A stretch of 64,000 nucleotides of DNA from Oryzomonas japonica. Lineage in GTDB: Bacteria > Desulfobacterota > Desulfuromonadia > Geobacterales > Pseudopelobacteraceae. The stretch spans positions 1 to 64,000 of the forward strand of contig NZ_VZQZ01000007.1 in assembly GCF_008802365.1 (NCBI RefSeq). The letters run 5' to 3'. Shown in pieces: positions 1 to 9,332 of the stretch (position 1 is its first letter; each line of letters begins with the position of its first letter). The notes under the pieces are model-generated. The model was not told the origin of the DNA. It was given only the letters and a program-made list of their open reading frames with translations, and ran no database searches. The translations under genes were made by a program, and so were the position numbers.

Positions 1-314
1 AGGTACTTGCCAAGCCGGGCAGCATCACTCCGCACACCAAGTTCAAGGCCGAAGCCTACGTTCTGACCAAGGAAGAGGGTGGTCGTCATACCCCGTTCTT
101 CAACGGGTACCGTCCCCAGTTCTACTTCCGTACCACGGACGTGACCGGCGTAGCCGAACTTCCCGCTGGTATTGAGATGGTCATGCCTGGCGACAACGTT
201 GCCATGACCGTGAAACTGATCACCCCGATCGCCATGGACGAAGGTTTGCGTTTCGCCATCCGCGAAGGTGGCCGTACCGTTGGCGCCGGCGTCGTCAGCT
301 CGATCATCGAATAA
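1..314 (+). CDS. tuf: Elongation factor Tu, C-terminal part (cut by window start)
   Basis: Reading from base 3 gives about 103 residues ending in TAA at 312-314. They match the last beta-barrel (domain 3) of EF-Tu: the stretches [41 protein letters not shown] and [16 protein letters not shown] are all family hallmarks. EF-Tu is the GTPase that brings aminoacyl-tRNA to the ribosome, and domain 3 contacts the tRNA T-arm and EF-Ts. The GTPase domain lies outside the window. rpsJ follows after 18 bases, the usual str/S10 junction, so co-transcription is likely. Confidence 0.97.
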   Translation, partial: VLAKPGSITPHTKFKAEAYVLTKEEGGRHTPFFNGYRPQFYFRTTDVTGVAELPAGIEMVMPGDNVAMTVKLITPIAMDEGLRFAIREGGRTVGAGVVSSIIE

Positions 315-332
315 AACGTTACGAGGATATCA

Positions 333-641
333 ATGCAGAGCCAGAAGATCAGAATCCGCCTTAAGGCATATGACCACAAGTTGCTGGACGTTTCGGTAGG
401 CGAAATCGTTGAAACGGCGAAAAGGACCGGAGCCCGCGTGGCCGGACCGATCCCGCTGCCGACGACCATCAATAAGTACTGCGTTCTCCGTGGACCGCAC
501 GTTGACAAAAAGTCCCGGGATCAGTTTGAAATTCGGACCCACAAACGTCTGATCGACATTCTCGATCCTACGCAGCAGACCGTGGATGCCCTGATGAAAC
601 TGGACCTGTCCGCCGGTGTGGACGTTGAAATTAAACTGTAA
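333..641 (+). CDS. rpsJ: 30S ribosomal protein S10
   Basis: The 102-residue product opens with [18 protein letters not shown] and contains the family signature [36 protein letters not shown], which settles the identity. The length is normal. S10 sits in the 30S head and, as NusE, also takes part in transcription antitermination. It is the first gene of the S10 part of the cluster, 18 bases after tuf. The ATG start has an ACGAGGA Shine-Dalgarno just upstream. Confidence 0.98.
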   Translation: MQSQKIRIRLKAYDHKLLDVSVGEIVETAKRTGARVAGPIPLPTTINKYCVLRGPHVDKKSRDQFEIRTHKRLIDILDPTQQTVDALMKLDLSAGVDVEIKL

Positions 642-669
642 CGGCTAATACGACTGAATAGGAATGGCT

Positions 670-1299
670 ATGAAGAAAGGTATCATCGCAAAAAAACTGG
701 GCATGACCCAGATATTCCTGGAAGACGGCACCAAGGTTCCGGTTACGGTTGTTCAGGCTGGCCCCTGCGTCGTCGTTCAGAAAAAGAACACCGATAGCGA
801 TGGCTATACGGCGGTTCAGGTTGGATTCGAGCCGGTGAACGCCACCAAGACCACGAAGCCTCTCCTGGGGCATTGTACGAAAGCCGGCCAGGGTGTCTTC
901 AAGTACCTGCGTGAGTTCAAACTTGCGAACGCTGCCGAGCTGAATGTTGGCGATACCCTCACCCTCGACCAGTTCCAGCCCGGCGACTACGTCGATGTTA
1001 CCGGGACAAGCATCGGTAAAGGGTTCCAGGGTGTCATCAAGCGCTGGAACTTCAAGGGCGGACGTGCTTCCCACGGTTCGCGCTTCCACCGGGCGCCCGG
1101 CTCCATCGGCGCTTCAGCCACCCCGTCCCATGTCTTCAAGAACAAGAAGATGCCGGGGCAGTTGGGCAATGAACGTGTAACCGTGCAGAGGCTCCAGGTG
1201 GTACGTGTGGTCTCTGCCGATAACCTGCTGTTGATCAAAGGGGCGATCCCTGGCCATGCCAACAATATCGTCCTCATCAAACAGAGTGTCAAAGCTTAG
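670..1299 (+). CDS. rplC: 50S ribosomal protein L3
   Basis: The product has about 209 residues and starts [16 protein letters not shown], the classic L3 N-terminus. The central loop [17 protein letters not shown] reaches the peptidyl-transferase centre, and the Gln in the later segment [12 protein letters not shown] is the usual methylation-site region. An ATG at 664 would add Met-Ala. I prefer 670 because the AGGA Shine-Dalgarno at 660-663 is well spaced from 670 and nearly touches 664. L3 is an early-assembly protein of the large subunit. Confidence 0.97.
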   Translation: MKKGIIAKKLGMTQIFLEDGTKVPVTVVQAGPCVVVQKKNTDSDGYTAVQVGFEPVNATKTTKPLLGHCTKAGQGVFKYLREFKLANAAELNVGDTLTLDQFQPGDYVDVTGTSIGKGFQGVIKRWNFKGGRASHGSRFHRAPGSIGASATPSHVFKNKKMPGQLGNERVTVQRLQVVRVVSADNLLLIKGAIPGHANNIVLIKQSVKA

Positions 1300-1320
1300 T
1301 AATTAATCGGGAGTAACAGT

Positions 1321-1944
1321 ATGCCTTCGATAGCGGTTTATAACATGAACAAACAGCAGGTTGGCGAGGTGCAATTGCCGGACACTGTCTTCGGCACCGA
1401 GGTGAAAGAGTATCTCATTCACCAGGCACTTCGGATCCAGCTTGCCAACAGAAGAGCCGGGACCGTGGCGGTGAAAAACCGTGCTGCCGTTTCCGGCGGC
1501 GGCAAGAAGCCTTTCAAGCAGAAAGGAACCGGCAACGCCCGTCAGGGTTGTAGTCGTGCTCCCCAGTACCCGGGCGGTGGTGTTGCATTCGGTCCGCAAC
1601 CCAAGACCTACAGCCTGAGCATGAACAAGAAGGCCCGTGCCGCCGCACTCTGTTCGCTCCTTTCGTTCCAGTACAAGAGTGAAAGCATCACGGTGCTCGA
1701 CAAGCTCGATTTCGACAAGATCTCTTCCAAGGATTTTGCCGGCTTCATGAAGCGGTTCGAACTTGAGAAGTTCCTGATCGTTACCGATAGCCCAAGCAAT
1801 AATCTCTACCTTTCTGCGCGGAACGTACCGCATGTCAAGCTTCTGAAAGTGAGCGCCCTGAACGTTCACGACATGCTGAAGTACAAGAACATTATCTTCA
1901 CGCAGGATGCGGTTCAGACCGTTGAAGGAGCGTTGCAGAAATGA
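1321..1944 (+). CDS. rplD: 50S ribosomal protein L4
   Basis: The 207-residue product carries the L4 exit-tunnel loop: [20 protein letters not shown] followed by TGNARQG and [14 protein letters not shown]4 binds 23S rRNA domain I and lines the exit tunnel; in enterobacteria it also represses the S10 operon, but no such leader is visible here. The start follows GGGAGTAAC. The stop overlaps the rplW start by four bases (ATGA at 1941-1944), which suggests translational coupling. Confidence 0.97.
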   Translation: MPSIAVYNMNKQQVGEVQLPDTVFGTEVKEYLIHQALRIQLANRRAGTVAVKNRAAVSGGGKKPFKQKGTGNARQGCSRAPQYPGGGVAFGPQPKTYSLSMNKKARAAALCSLLSFQYKSESITVLDKLDFDKISSKDFAGFMKRFELEKFLIVTDSPSNNLYLSARNVPHVKLLKVSALNVHDMLKYKNIIFTQDAVQTVEGALQK

Positions 1945-2225
1945 ACATTTATTCCATTATAAAAAAGCCTCACGTCACGGAGAAGACTTCGCTTGGCAGC
2001 GACACCTCCAACACGGTCTCCATCGTCGTTGACAGGGATGCCAACAAGATTGAGATCAAGCAGGCTGTCGAAACGCTCTTCAAGGTCAAGGTAGACGATG
2101 TCCGCACCGTCAACGTGGCCGGTAAGGTAAAGCGCGTCGGCAAGAATTTCGGCAAGCGTTCCAACTGGAAAAAGGCCTATGTGACCCTCCAGAAGGGTCA
2201 GTCCATAGATTTTTTTGAGGTTTAA
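1941..2225 (+). CDS. rplW: 50S ribosomal protein L23
   Basis: The 94-residue product has the typical opening [17 protein letters not shown] and the conserved [20 protein letters not shown] segment. L23 lies at the tunnel exit, where it docks trigger factor and SRP. The start codon overlaps the rplD stop as ATGA, and rplB follows after 22 bases. Length and order are standard. Confidence 0.97.
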   Translation: MNIYSIIKKPHVTEKTSLGSDTSNTVSIVVDRDANKIEIKQAVETLFKVKVDDVRTVNVAGKVKRVGKNFGKRSNWKKAYVTLQKGQSIDFFEV

Positions 2226-2247
2226 TTACTAGTATTCGGGGTTCACA

Positions 2248-3072
2248 ATGGGAATCAAGAGTTATAAACCAACATCGGCAGGACGCAGACACCAGACCTG
2301 CTCGACTTTTGAAGAGATTACAACGACAACGGCTGAGAAGTCCCTTCTTGTTTCACTTACGAAGTCGGGTGGCAGAAACGCGTTGGGCCGTGTTACCGCA
2401 CGTCACATCGGTGGCGGCCACAAACAGAAATACCGTATCATTGACTTCCGTCGTGATAAACGCAATATACCGGCCACAGTGGCAAGTATCGAGTATGACC
2501 CGAACCGTAGTGCACGCATCGCACTGTTGAACTACGTTGACGGGGAGAAGCGCTACATCCTTGCGCCGCTCCACCTCAAGGTCGGCGATACGGTCATCAG
2601 CGGTCCCGAGGCCGATATCAAGCCGGGTAACTCGCTGCCGCTCCGTTCGATACCGCTGGGTACGATCATCCACAATATCGAGCTCAAGATCGGCAAGGGG
2701 GCTCAGTTGGCCAGAAGCGCCGGCACCTTTGCCCAGCTTATGTCCAAGGAAGGCAAGTACTCCCAGATCAAGCTGCCGTCAGGCGAAGTGCGCTTGATCC
2801 TCCAGGATTGCTACGCCACCATCGGCCAGGTCGGCAACATCGACCATGAGAACGTCAACGTGGGCAAGGCAGGTCGTTCACGCTGGCTCGGCAAGCGTCC
2901 CAAGGTCCGTGGTGTTGCCATGAACCCGGTTGACCATCCTCATGGTGGTGGTGAAGGGCGCACCTCCGGTGGCCGTCACCCGGTAACTCCTTGGGGTATC
3001 CCCACCAAGGGTTACAAGACCAGGACCAACAAGTCTTCCGATCGCTTCATTGTGAAGAAGCGTACCAAATAA
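2248..3072 (+). CDS. rplB: 50S ribosomal protein L2
   Basis: The 274-residue product matches full-length L2: an N-terminal [14 protein letters not shown], a middle [15 protein letters not shown], and the C-terminal catalytic-centre motif [16 protein letters not shown] with the conserved histidine of the peptidyl-transferase region. L2 is needed for subunit association and peptide-bond formation. The ATG is preceded by a weak Shine-Dalgarno (CGGGGT). Nothing is missing. Confidence 0.98.
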   Translation: MGIKSYKPTSAGRRHQTCSTFEEITTTTAEKSLLVSLTKSGGRNALGRVTARHIGGGHKQKYRIIDFRRDKRNIPATVASIEYDPNRSARIALLNYVDGEKRYILAPLHLKVGDTVISGPEADIKPGNSLPLRSIPLGTIIHNIELKIGKGAQLARSAGTFAQLMSKEGKYSQIKLPSGEVRLILQDCYATIGQVGNIDHENVNVGKAGRSRWLGKRPKVRGVAMNPVDHPHGGGEGRTSGGRHPVTPWGIPTKGYKTRTNKSSDRFIVKKRTK

Positions 3073-3094
3073 TACGTTGAGAGGCTGATACATC

Positions 3095-3373
3095 ATGGCA
3101 CGTTCAATAAAAAAAGGACCTTTCGTTGATGGGCACCTGATCAAAAAGGTGCAAACTGAAGGGCCCAACTCGAAAAAAATCATCAAGACATGGTCGCGTC
3201 GCTCAACCATTACGCCTGATTTTATCGGCCTCAGTCTTGCCGTCCACAATGGCCGCAAGTTCATTCCGGTCTTTGTGACCGAGAATATGGTTGGCCATAA
3301 ACTGGGCGAGTTTTCACCAACGAGAACGTTTCACGGCCATGCCGCCGACAAGAAGAGTAAAGTCAAGAAGTAA
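3095..3373 (+). CDS. rpsS: 30S ribosomal protein S19
   Basis: The 92-residue product starts [15 protein letters not shown] and contains [22 protein letters not shown] and [12 protein letters not shown], all diagnostic of S19. The protein sits in the 30S head, forms a pair with S13 and contacts the A-site finger. It lies 22 bases after rplB and 15 before rplV in the S10 operon. Confidence 0.98.
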   Translation: MARSIKKGPFVDGHLIKKVQTEGPNSKKIIKTWSRRSTITPDFIGLSLAVHNGRKFIPVFVTENMVGHKLGEFSPTRTFHGHAADKKSKVKK

Positions 3374-3388
3374 TCAGGGGAGTTTGAA

Positions 3389-3724
3389 ATGGAATCCAGC
3401 GCAAAATTGACACTTGCACGACTTTCGCCTCGTAAGACTCGCCTGGTGGTGGATCTTGTCAGGGGTAAGGCAATACAGGATGCACTCAATACGTTGCGGT
3501 TTCTTCCGCAACCTTCGGCAAAGCTTATCTCCAAGCTGCTGACGTCTGCGGTTGCCAATGCAGAGCAAAAGGGTGTCTCCGACGTTGATAAGTTGTTTGT
3601 GAAGACCATATACGTAGATGGCGGTGCCGTGTTGAAGCGTTTTACGCCGCGTGCCATGGGGCGCGCCAGCAAGATTCGCAAACCGACCAGCCACATAGCG
3701 GTTACTCTTTCCGATACGAAATAG
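3389..3724 (+). CDS. rplV: 50S ribosomal protein L22
   Basis: The 111-residue product carries the L22 pattern [16 protein letters not shown] near the start and the C-terminal hairpin [28 protein letters not shown]. That hairpin lines the exit tunnel and is a known site of macrolide-resistance changes in other bacteria. GGGGAG lies before the ATG. Length and order are normal. Confidence 0.97.
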   Translation: MESSAKLTLARLSPRKTRLVVDLVRGKAIQDALNTLRFLPQPSAKLISKLLTSAVANAEQKGVSDVDKLFVKTIYVDGGAVLKRFTPRAMGRASKIRKPTSHIAVTLSDTK

Positions 3725-3743
3725 TTTTTCCTGGAGGTGTAGT

Positions 3744-4376
3744 TTGGGACAAAAAGTTAATCCGATAGGTTTCAGGCTTGGTGTCGTTAAAACGTGGGAC
3801 TCCAAGTGGTATGCGGAAGCTGATTATGCGAAGCATCTGCATGAAGACCTGGCAATTCGGAAATTTCTGAAAAAACGCCTGTACAATTCCGGCGTTTCCA
3901 AGATTGAAATCGAACGTGCGGCCAATAAGACCAAGATCAACATTCATACCGCACGGCCGGGCCTGATCATCGGTAAGAAGGGCTCCGAGGTCGAGACGAT
4001 CAAAAAGGACTTGGCTAAACTGACTTCCAAGGAAGTGTTTATCAATATCCACGAAGTCCGCAAGCCCGAACTGGATGCCCAACTGGTCGCCGAGAACGTG
4101 GCTCTCCAGCTTGAGCGCCGGATCGCTTTCCGCCGCGCCATGAAGAAGAGTGTGACATCCGCACTCAAATTCGGGGCCAAGGGAATCAGGATCACCTGTT
4201 CCGGGCGACTCGGCGGCGCTGAAATGTCCCGCACCGAATGGTATCGTGAAGGCCGCGTTCCCCTGCATACTCTGCGTGCAGATATTGATTATGGGTTCGC
4301 AGAAGCCAAGACGACCTACGGCATCATTGGAATCAAAGTTCTGATCTTTAAGGGTGAAATTCTCCCCGGTCAGTAA
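3744..4376 (+). CDS. rpsC: 30S ribosomal protein S3
   Basis: The 210-residue product starts [12 protein letters not shown] and has the KH-domain [14 protein letters not shown] and the C-terminal [30 protein letters not shown], all S3 marks. S3 sits at the mRNA entry channel. The start is TTG at 3744, since no ATG exists in frame before the conserved N-terminus; CTGGAGGTG upstream is a strong Shine-Dalgarno. The C-terminus is shorter than in E. coli, as in many species. Confidence 0.97.
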   Translation: MGQKVNPIGFRLGVVKTWDSKWYAEADYAKHLHEDLAIRKFLKKRLYNSGVSKIEIERAANKTKINIHTARPGLIIGKKGSEVETIKKDLAKLTSKEVFINIHEVRKPELDAQLVAENVALQLERRIAFRRAMKKSVTSALKFGAKGIRITCSGRLGGAEMSRTEWYREGRVPLHTLRADIDYGFAEAKTTYGIIGIKVLIFKGEILPGQ

Positions 4377-4409
4377 CATCCTTATTTTGCGCTACAGGAG
4401 TATGCATCA

Positions 4410-4832
4410 ATGTTAATGCCTAAAAGGGTAAAACATAGAAAACAGATGAAGGGCCGTATGACCGGCAAGCCGTGTCGCGGCATCGAACTCTCCTTCGGTG
4501 AGTTCGGTCTGCAGGCAACCGAATGCGGCTGGGTGGACTCCCGTCAGATTGAGGCAGCCCGTATCGCCATGACCCGTTATGTCAAAAGGGGTGGCAAGAT
4601 CTGGATCCGCGTGTTTCCGGACAAACCGTTGACCGCGAAACCTGCCGAGACCAGGATGGGCAAGGGCAAAGGATCGCCCGATTCCTGGGTATGCGTTGTC
4701 AAACCAGGGACCGTTCTTTATGAAATGGAAGGTGTCACTGAGGAGATTGCCCGCGAGGCGCTTCGACTCGCCGCTCATAAACTGCCCGTTTCCACCAAGT
4801 TCATACAAAGGGGAGGCGACCATGAAGCCTAA
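4410..4832 (+). CDS. rplP: 50S ribosomal protein L16
   Basis: The 140-residue product starts [17 protein letters not shown] and contains [29 protein letters not shown], diagnostic of L16. The protein helps place tRNA in the A site. Its 3' end overlaps rpmC by 11 bases (4822-4832), so the rpmC ribosome-binding site GGGAGGCG lies inside the rplP coding end and translation is probably coupled. Confidence 0.97.
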   Translation: MLMPKRVKHRKQMKGRMTGKPCRGIELSFGEFGLQATECGWVDSRQIEAARIAMTRYVKRGGKIWIRVFPDKPLTAKPAETRMGKGKGSPDSWVCVVKPGTVLYEMEGVTEEIAREALRLAAHKLPVSTKFIQRGGDHEA

Positions 4833-5010
4833 TGAGTTGCGCAATCTGTCGGCCGACGAGCTGTCGAAAAAACATGGTGAGCTCACCCAGGAACTGTTCA
4901 ACCTCACGTTCCAACTGCACACCGGCAGGCTCGAGAATACCGCCAAGCTGAAGACTATCCGCAAAGATATTGCCCGGATCAGCACCATTATTACCGAGAG
5001 CAAGGCATAG
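4822..5010 (+). CDS. rpmC: 50S ribosomal protein L29
   Basis: The 62-residue product starts [17 protein letters not shown] and contains [20 protein letters not shown], typical of the two-helix L29 next to the tunnel exit. A longer in-frame reading from 4696 is only the rplP shadow. ATG 4822 fits the family start and has GGGAGGCG upstream. It overlaps rplP and is followed by rpsQ after 10 bases. Confidence 0.96.
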   Translation: MKPNELRNLSADELSKKHGELTQELFNLTFQLHTGRLENTAKLKTIRKDIARISTIITESKA

Positions 5011-5020
5011 GGAGCAACTG

Positions 5021-5278
5021 ATGAGTGAACGTGGCCACAGGAAAACACAGTTAGGTGTCGTGGTGAGCGACAAGATGGAAAAAACGGTTGTCGTCAAGGT
5101 TGACCGTCTTGTAAAGCACCAACTTTATAACAAATATATCAAGCGCAGCGTGAAATACAAAGTCCATGACGAGCAGAATGTCTGCAAGGTCGGCGACCGC
5201 GTTCAGATCATCGAATGTCGCCCCCTGAGCAAGGATAAGCGCTGGAGCCTGAAGCAGATCATCGAAAGCATCTCTTAG
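5021..5278 (+). CDS. rpsQ: 30S ribosomal protein S17
   Basis: The 85-residue product starts [19 protein letters not shown] and contains [22 protein letters not shown] and a central [18 protein letters not shown], the S17 OB-fold signature. S17 is a primary 16S rRNA binder. The start at 5021 fits the family and has GGGAGCAAC upstream; the open frame extends further upstream but only into rpmC sequence. Confidence 0.97.
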   Translation: MSERGHRKTQLGVVVSDKMEKTVVVKVDRLVKHQLYNKYIKRSVKYKVHDEQNVCKVGDRVQIIECRPLSKDKRWSLKQIIESIS

Positions 5279-5295
5279 GACAGGGGTACCGAGTA

Positions 5296-5664
5296 ATGAT
5301 ACAGATGCAATCAATACTGGATGTAGCCGATAATTCAGGTGCCAAGAAGCTCTTTTGCATAAAGGTGCTTGGCGGTTCGAAACGTAAATATGCCGGGGTA
5401 GGCGACATCATCGTGGCCTCTGTCCGCGAAGCTTTGCCGAACTCGAAGGTGAAGAAGGGTGATGTCGTCAAGGCGGTTATCGTCAGGACCGCCAAAGCGC
5501 TCGGTCGTCCCGATGGTTCGTATATTCGTTTCGACGATAATTCCGGCGTCGTTATCAATAACCAAAAAGAGCCTGTGGGAACGCGTATCTTCGGCCCTGT
5601 TGCCAGAGAGCTGCGCGCCAAGAAATTCATGAAGATCATTTCCCTCGCACCGGAAGTACTTTAA
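5296..5664 (+). CDS. rplN: 50S ribosomal protein L14
   Basis: The 122-residue product starts [18 protein letters not shown] and holds the signature [30 protein letters not shown]. It ends [20 protein letters not shown]14 forms the inter-subunit bridge with 16S rRNA and is the docking site of RsfS. The AGGGG upstream is at normal spacing. It is the first gene of the spc-type segment. Confidence 0.98.
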   Translation: MIQMQSILDVADNSGAKKLFCIKVLGGSKRKYAGVGDIIVASVREALPNSKVKKGDVVKAVIVRTAKALGRPDGSYIRFDDNSGVVINNQKEPVGTRIFGPVARELRAKKFMKIISLAPEVL

Positions 5665-5683
5665 TCTGAATCGGAGAACGTAG

Positions 5684-6010
5684 ATGCAAGCCATGAAATC
5701 TCATGTCAGCAAGGGCGATACGGTAATGGTTGTTGCCGGCAAAGAAAAGAACAAGACCGGCAAAGTTCTTAAATTGCTGCCCAAAAAGAATGGTGTGATC
5801 GTTGAGGGGCTCAACCTTGTCAAGCGCCATGTGAAGGCACGCGGCAACGAGGCGGGCACCATCAAGGAGAAAGAAGCCGCGATCCACATCTCCAATGTCA
5901 TGCCCTATTGTCCCAAGTGCGCCAAGCCTGTCAGGACCAAAACCACGGTGCTGGAAAATGGCGAGAAACAACGGAACTGCGTTAAATGCGGCGCTTCCAT
6001 TGAGAAATAG
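5684..6010 (+). CDS. rplX: 50S ribosomal protein L24 with C-terminal zinc-ribbon-like Cys pairs
   Basis: The 108-residue product has the KOW motif [18 protein letters not shown] followed by [12 protein letters not shown], as in L24. The C-terminal 35 residues carry CPKC and CVKC pairs about 24 residues apart, which could form a zinc ribbon as in other deltaproteobacterial L24. L24 starts 50S assembly. The start is ATG 5684 with CGGAG eight bases upstream. Confidence 0.96.
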   Translation: MQAMKSHVSKGDTVMVVAGKEKNKTGKVLKLLPKKNGVIVEGLNLVKRHVKARGNEAGTIKEKEAAIHISNVMPYCPKCAKPVRTKTTVLENGEKQRNCVKCGASIEK

Positions 6011-6031
6011 TTCGAAGGAGATACCATTACC

Positions 6032-6571
6032 ATGGCCCGTATAAAGGAATTATATGATAACGAAATCATTGCGAAGCTGCGCAAGGATTTCAATTATAAG
6101 AACATAATGGAAGTTCCGCACATCGAGAAGGTCGTTGTCAATATGGGCCTTGGTGAAGCTATCCAGAACGTCAAGATCCTTGACTCCGCCACCGTTGAGT
6201 TGAACGCCATTACCGGTCAGAAGTCGGTTATCACCAAAGCCAAGAAGTCCATCGCGACCTTCAAGTTGCGCCAGGGCATGCCGATTGGCTGCATGGTGAC
6301 TTTGCGCCGGGATCGCATGTATGAATTCCTGGACCGCCTCATGAACGTGGCGCTCCCCCGGGTACGCGACTTCAAAGGCGTTTCCGGCAAAGCATTCGAC
6401 GGCAAGGGCAATTACACTCTTGGCATCAAGGAACAGCTTATTTTTCCTGAAATCAGTTATGACACCATTGACAAGATCAAGGGTATGAATATAACGATCG
6501 TAACAAGCGCCAAAACCGACGAGGAAGGCAAAGCGCTTCTCAAGTACCTGGGCATGCCGTTCAGGAACTAA
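6032..6571 (+). CDS. rplE: 50S ribosomal protein L5
   Basis: The 179-residue product contains the L5 segments [41 protein letters not shown] and [20 protein letters not shown], and ends [14 protein letters not shown]5 binds 5S rRNA and contacts P-site tRNA. CGAAGGAGATACC lies before the ATG. Full length. Confidence 0.98.
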   Translation: MARIKELYDNEIIAKLRKDFNYKNIMEVPHIEKVVVNMGLGEAIQNVKILDSATVELNAITGQKSVITKAKKSIATFKLRQGMPIGCMVTLRRDRMYEFLDRLMNVALPRVRDFKGVSGKAFDGKGNYTLGIKEQLIFPEISYDTIDKIKGMNITIVTSAKTDEEGKALLKYLGMPFRN

Positions 6572-6588
6572 GATAACTGGAGGATTCC

Positions 6589-6774
6589 GTGGCAAAAACC
6601 TCAATGATCATTAAGTCGCAGCGTAAGCCTAAATTCAAGGTCCGCCAGCATAACCGCTGCCCGGTCTGCGGGAGACCCAAAGCATATTATCGCAAGTTCC
6701 AGATGTGCAGGATTTGTCTTCGCAAGTATGCGTCTATAGGCCAGATCCCCGGCGTAATCAAGTCCAGCTGGTAA
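6589..6774 (+). CDS. rpsN: 30S ribosomal protein S14, short zinc-binding type
   Basis: The 61-residue product has [25 protein letters not shown], giving two CxxC pairs. This is the short, zinc-binding (C+) S14 form, not the long 100-residue one. The start is GTG at 6589, behind CTGGAGGATT. S14 sits in the 30S head near S3 and S10. It lies between rplE and rpsH, as expected. Confidence 0.96.
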   Translation: MAKTSMIIKSQRKPKFKVRQHNRCPVCGRPKAYYRKFQMCRICLRKYASIGQIPGVIKSSW

Positions 6775-6815
6775 GCAATCGAACTTGAAGTACACTAGAT
6801 AGGAGTGCACGCACG

Positions 6816-7214
6816 ATGTCCATGACAGATCCAGTCGCAGATATGCTGACCAGAATACGCAATGCAAATATGGTCAAGCTGCAGAAGGTCGATATCCCTT
6901 CCTCTAACCTGAAGGTCAATATAGCCAATGTATTGAAGCAGGAAGGTTTTATTAAAAATTACAAGGTTATTTCCGATAATCTTCAGGGTGTTCTGAGGAT
7001 TTATTTGAAGTATATTGACGAGAAGGATAGCGTGATCAACGAGATCAAACGCGTCAGTAAGCCGGGTGGCCGCGTTTACTCGAAGTCTGAGGATATCCCT
7101 GTCGTCAAGAACGGTATCGGTGTTGCCATCCTGTCAACATCCAAGGGGATTATTACCGACAATGCCGCCCGTCAGGCCGGCATCGGCGGTGAGCTTATCT
7201 GTACCATTTGGTAA
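6816..7214 (+). CDS. rpsH: 30S ribosomal protein S8
   Basis: The 132-residue product starts [18 protein letters not shown] and ends with the S8 signature [34 protein letters not shown]8 is a primary binder of the 16S central domain and represses the spc operon in E. coli. AGGAG at 6801-6805 suits ATG 6816; a second ATG at 6822 is possible. It is followed closely by rplF. Confidence 0.97.
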   Translation: MSMTDPVADMLTRIRNANMVKLQKVDIPSSNLKVNIANVLKQEGFIKNYKVISDNLQGVLRIYLKYIDEKDSVINEIKRVSKPGGRVYSKSEDIPVVKNGIGVAILSTSKGIITDNAARQAGIGGELICTIW

Positions 7215-7240
7215 ACATTGCGATCAAGGAGTATGCAGAG

Positions 7241-7780
7241 ATGTCGAGAATAGGGAAACTCCCCATAGAGATACCCAAAGGGGTAAAGGTCGTTCTGGAT
7301 GATACGCTGGTTTCCGTACAGGGGCCCAATGGTAAGCTGGCTCGCCAGGTAATGTCCTGCGTCACGATCAATGTCGGTGACAGCTCGATAGAAGTCACCA
7401 GAAATGACGAGAGCACCGCTGCACGCGCAGCTCACGGCCTGACCCGCACCCTGATCAACAACATGGTCGTTGGTGTGACCAAGGGCTTTCAGACCGATCT
7501 TGAGATCAACGGCGTCGGCTATCGTGCCGAGGTTAAGGGGAAAGAGCTTGTTATGGCTCTCGGCTACTCCCATCCGATAAATTTCCCGATCCCGGAAGGC
7601 ATTGTCATCGATGTTGACAAGATGACCAAGGTTTCCGTCAAGGGGGCAGACAAAGAACTGGTGGGGCAGACCGCCGCCAAGATCAGATCATTCCGCGCTC
7701 CCGAGCCCTATAAGGGTAAAGGCGTTAAGTATGCTGACGAGACTATCTTGAGAAAAGCCGGCAAGACCGGTAAGAAATAG
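7241..7780 (+). CDS. rplF: 50S ribosomal protein L6
   Basis: The 179-residue product starts [15 protein letters not shown] and ends [26 protein letters not shown], with the L6 repeat segments between. The open frame starts upstream at 7208, but that part overlaps rpsH. ATG 7241 fits the family start and lies behind AAGGAGTATGCAGAG. L6 sits near the sarcin-ricin loop. Confidence 0.97.
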   Translation: MSRIGKLPIEIPKGVKVVLDDTLVSVQGPNGKLARQVMSCVTINVGDSSIEVTRNDESTAARAAHGLTRTLINNMVVGVTKGFQTDLEINGVGYRAEVKGKELVMALGYSHPINFPIPEGIVIDVDKMTKVSVKGADKELVGQTAAKIRSFRAPEPYKGKGVKYADETILRKAGKTGKK

Positions 7781-7799
7781 TCTTTATAAGGAGATTTCT

Positions 7800-8165
7800 G
7801 TGGCAAAGACCGCACTTAAAACCATCATCCGTCTCAAACGCCAAGTCCGTGTCCGTAAAAAGGTTCGTGGCACCAGCGAGCGCCCCCGTCTGAACGTCTT
7901 CAAGAGCGCACGCCATATCTATGCCCAGCTGATTGACGATACAAAGGGTGTAACCTTGGTTGCCTGTTCAACCCTTACTTCCGACTCTGCAGAGCTTGCT
8001 TATACGGGCAACGTTGCTGCGGCTACCCATGTTGGTAAGGAAGTCGCCCGCTTGGCCATCGAAAAAGGTATTTCATCAGTGGTATTCGACCGTAACGGTT
8101 TTCTGTACCACGGCAGAATCAAGGCACTTGCTGACGGAGCCCGCGAAGCCGGGCTTCGTTTCTAA
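7800..8165 (+). CDS. rplR: 50S ribosomal protein L18
   Basis: The 121-residue product contains [29 protein letters not shown] and ends [27 protein letters not shown], diagnostic of L18, which binds 5S rRNA with L5. The start is GTG at 7800 behind AAGGAGATTTCT; no in-frame ATG precedes the conserved part. Standard position between rplF and rpsE. Confidence 0.97.
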   Translation: MAKTALKTIIRLKRQVRVRKKVRGTSERPRLNVFKSARHIYAQLIDDTKGVTLVACSTLTSDSAELAYTGNVAAATHVGKEVARLAIEKGISSVVFDRNGFLYHGRIKALADGAREAGLRF

Positions 8166-8185
8166 AGCATACGAGGAGGCTTTCA

Positions 8186-8674
8186 TTGAGCAGAATCAAT
8201 CCAGCGGAACTGAATCTCACGGACCGTGTTGTTCACATCAGCCGCGTTGCCAAAGTTGTTAAAGGTGGTCGTCGTTTCAGCTTTTCTGCCCTGATCGTGG
8301 TAGGTGACGGTAATGGCCATGTCGGTTATGGCCTTGGCAAGGCGAACGAAGTACCCGAGGCAATCCGGAAGGGTGTCGAGCAGGCAAAGAAAAACCTTAT
8401 CAAGGTACCGGTCAACCAGCATCAGACCATACCTTTTGAAATTGAAGGTAGGTTCGGAGCCGGCCGGCTTCTGATGAAGCCTGCATCCGCTGGTACGGGC
8501 GTTATCGCCGGCGGTGCAGCGCGCGCCATTTTTGAGGCTGCCGGCATCAATAACATCCTTTCCAAATGCCTTGGCTCCAACAACCCCCACAATGTGGTGA
8601 AGGCCGCTTTCGCTGGCCTTGAGCGGTTGAAGACCCCTGAAGAGATCGCCGCACGCCGTGGACTAACCGAATAA
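8186..8674 (+). CDS. rpsE: 30S ribosomal protein S5
   Basis: The 162-residue product contains [39 protein letters not shown] and [24 protein letters not shown], the S5 signatures. S5 acts in decoding accuracy and mRNA unwinding. The start is TTG at 8186 in the context AGGAGG-CTTTCA-TTG, nearly the same layout as rpsM and rpsD in this cluster. Full length. Confidence 0.97.
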   Translation: MSRINPAELNLTDRVVHISRVAKVVKGGRRFSFSALIVVGDGNGHVGYGLGKANEVPEAIRKGVEQAKKNLIKVPVNQHQTIPFEIEGRFGAGRLLMKPASAGTGVIAGGAARAIFEAAGINNILSKCLGSNNPHNVVKAAFAGLERLKTPEEIAARRGLTE

Positions 8675-8694
8675 TCGATTGAAGTGAGGATACC

Positions 8695-8874
8695 ATGAGC
8701 AGCACGTTGCAAATCACACTCATTAAGAGCACTATCGGGAAAACCAAGAAGCATCGCGATATCGTCGCCGGCCTCGGCCTTTCCCGTCTCAACCAGACAG
8801 TTACCCGGCCCGACTCCCCGGAAGTACAGGGTATGATCAATAAAGTCGGCCACATGCTGAAAGTGACGAAGTAA
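8695..8874 (+). CDS. rpmD: 50S ribosomal protein L30
   Basis: Bases 8695-8874 encode 59 residues starting [16 protein letters not shown] and containing [19 protein letters not shown], then [16 protein letters not shown]. This is the full two-domain-sized L30. It sits exactly between rpsE and rplO, as in other bacteria. ATG 8695 has GTGAGGATACC upstream; rplO follows after 14 bases. Confidence 0.96.
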   Translation: MSSTLQITLIKSTIGKTKKHRDIVAGLGLSRLNQTVTRPDSPEVQGMINKVGHMLKVTK

Positions 8875-8888
8875 AAGGGGTGGAATAT

Positions 8889-9332
8889 ATGGATTTGAAC
8901 ACACTGAGACCCGCACTGGGATCGACAAAAGATAGAAAACGCATCGGTCGCGGCACCGGTTCCGGGCATGGCAAGACCGCCACAAAGGGCCACAAGGGAC
9001 AGAAAGCGCGTTCCGGCGGCAGCATTAAAGCCGGTTTCGAAGGCGGCCAGATGCCTTTGCAGCGCAGGTTGCCGAAGCGTGGTTTTACGCCTCTTGAGCG
9101 TGTTGAGTATGCTGTGGTGAACCTCAGCCAACTCGACATATTCGAGGCTGGCGCTGAAGTGGATGCCGCTGCACTTGCGGCTAAGGGCCTGATAAAGGGC
9201 ACCAACGGTCTGGTCAAGATCCTTGGTAACGGCGATATTACGAAATCTCTTAAGGTCACTGCCAATAAATTCAGCCAATCCGCCAAAGAGAAAATTGTTG
9301 CCGCAGGCGGATCTGTCGAGGAGAAGGCCTAG
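8889..9332 (+). CDS. rplO: 50S ribosomal protein L15
   Basis: The 147-residue product starts [22 protein letters not shown] and has the Gly/Lys-rich [18 protein letters not shown] stretch of L15. A GTG at 8880 could add three residues, but ATG 8889 is better because AAAGGGG lies eight bases upstream. The TAG stop shares one base with the GTG start of secY (9332), which suggests coupling. Confidence 0.96.
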   Translation: MDLNTLRPALGSTKDRKRIGRGTGSGHGKTATKGHKGQKARSGGSIKAGFEGGQMPLQRRLPKRGFTPLERVEYAVVNLSQLDIFEAGAEVDAAALAAKGLIKGTNGLVKILGNGDITKSLKVTANKFSQSAKEKIVAAGGSVEEKA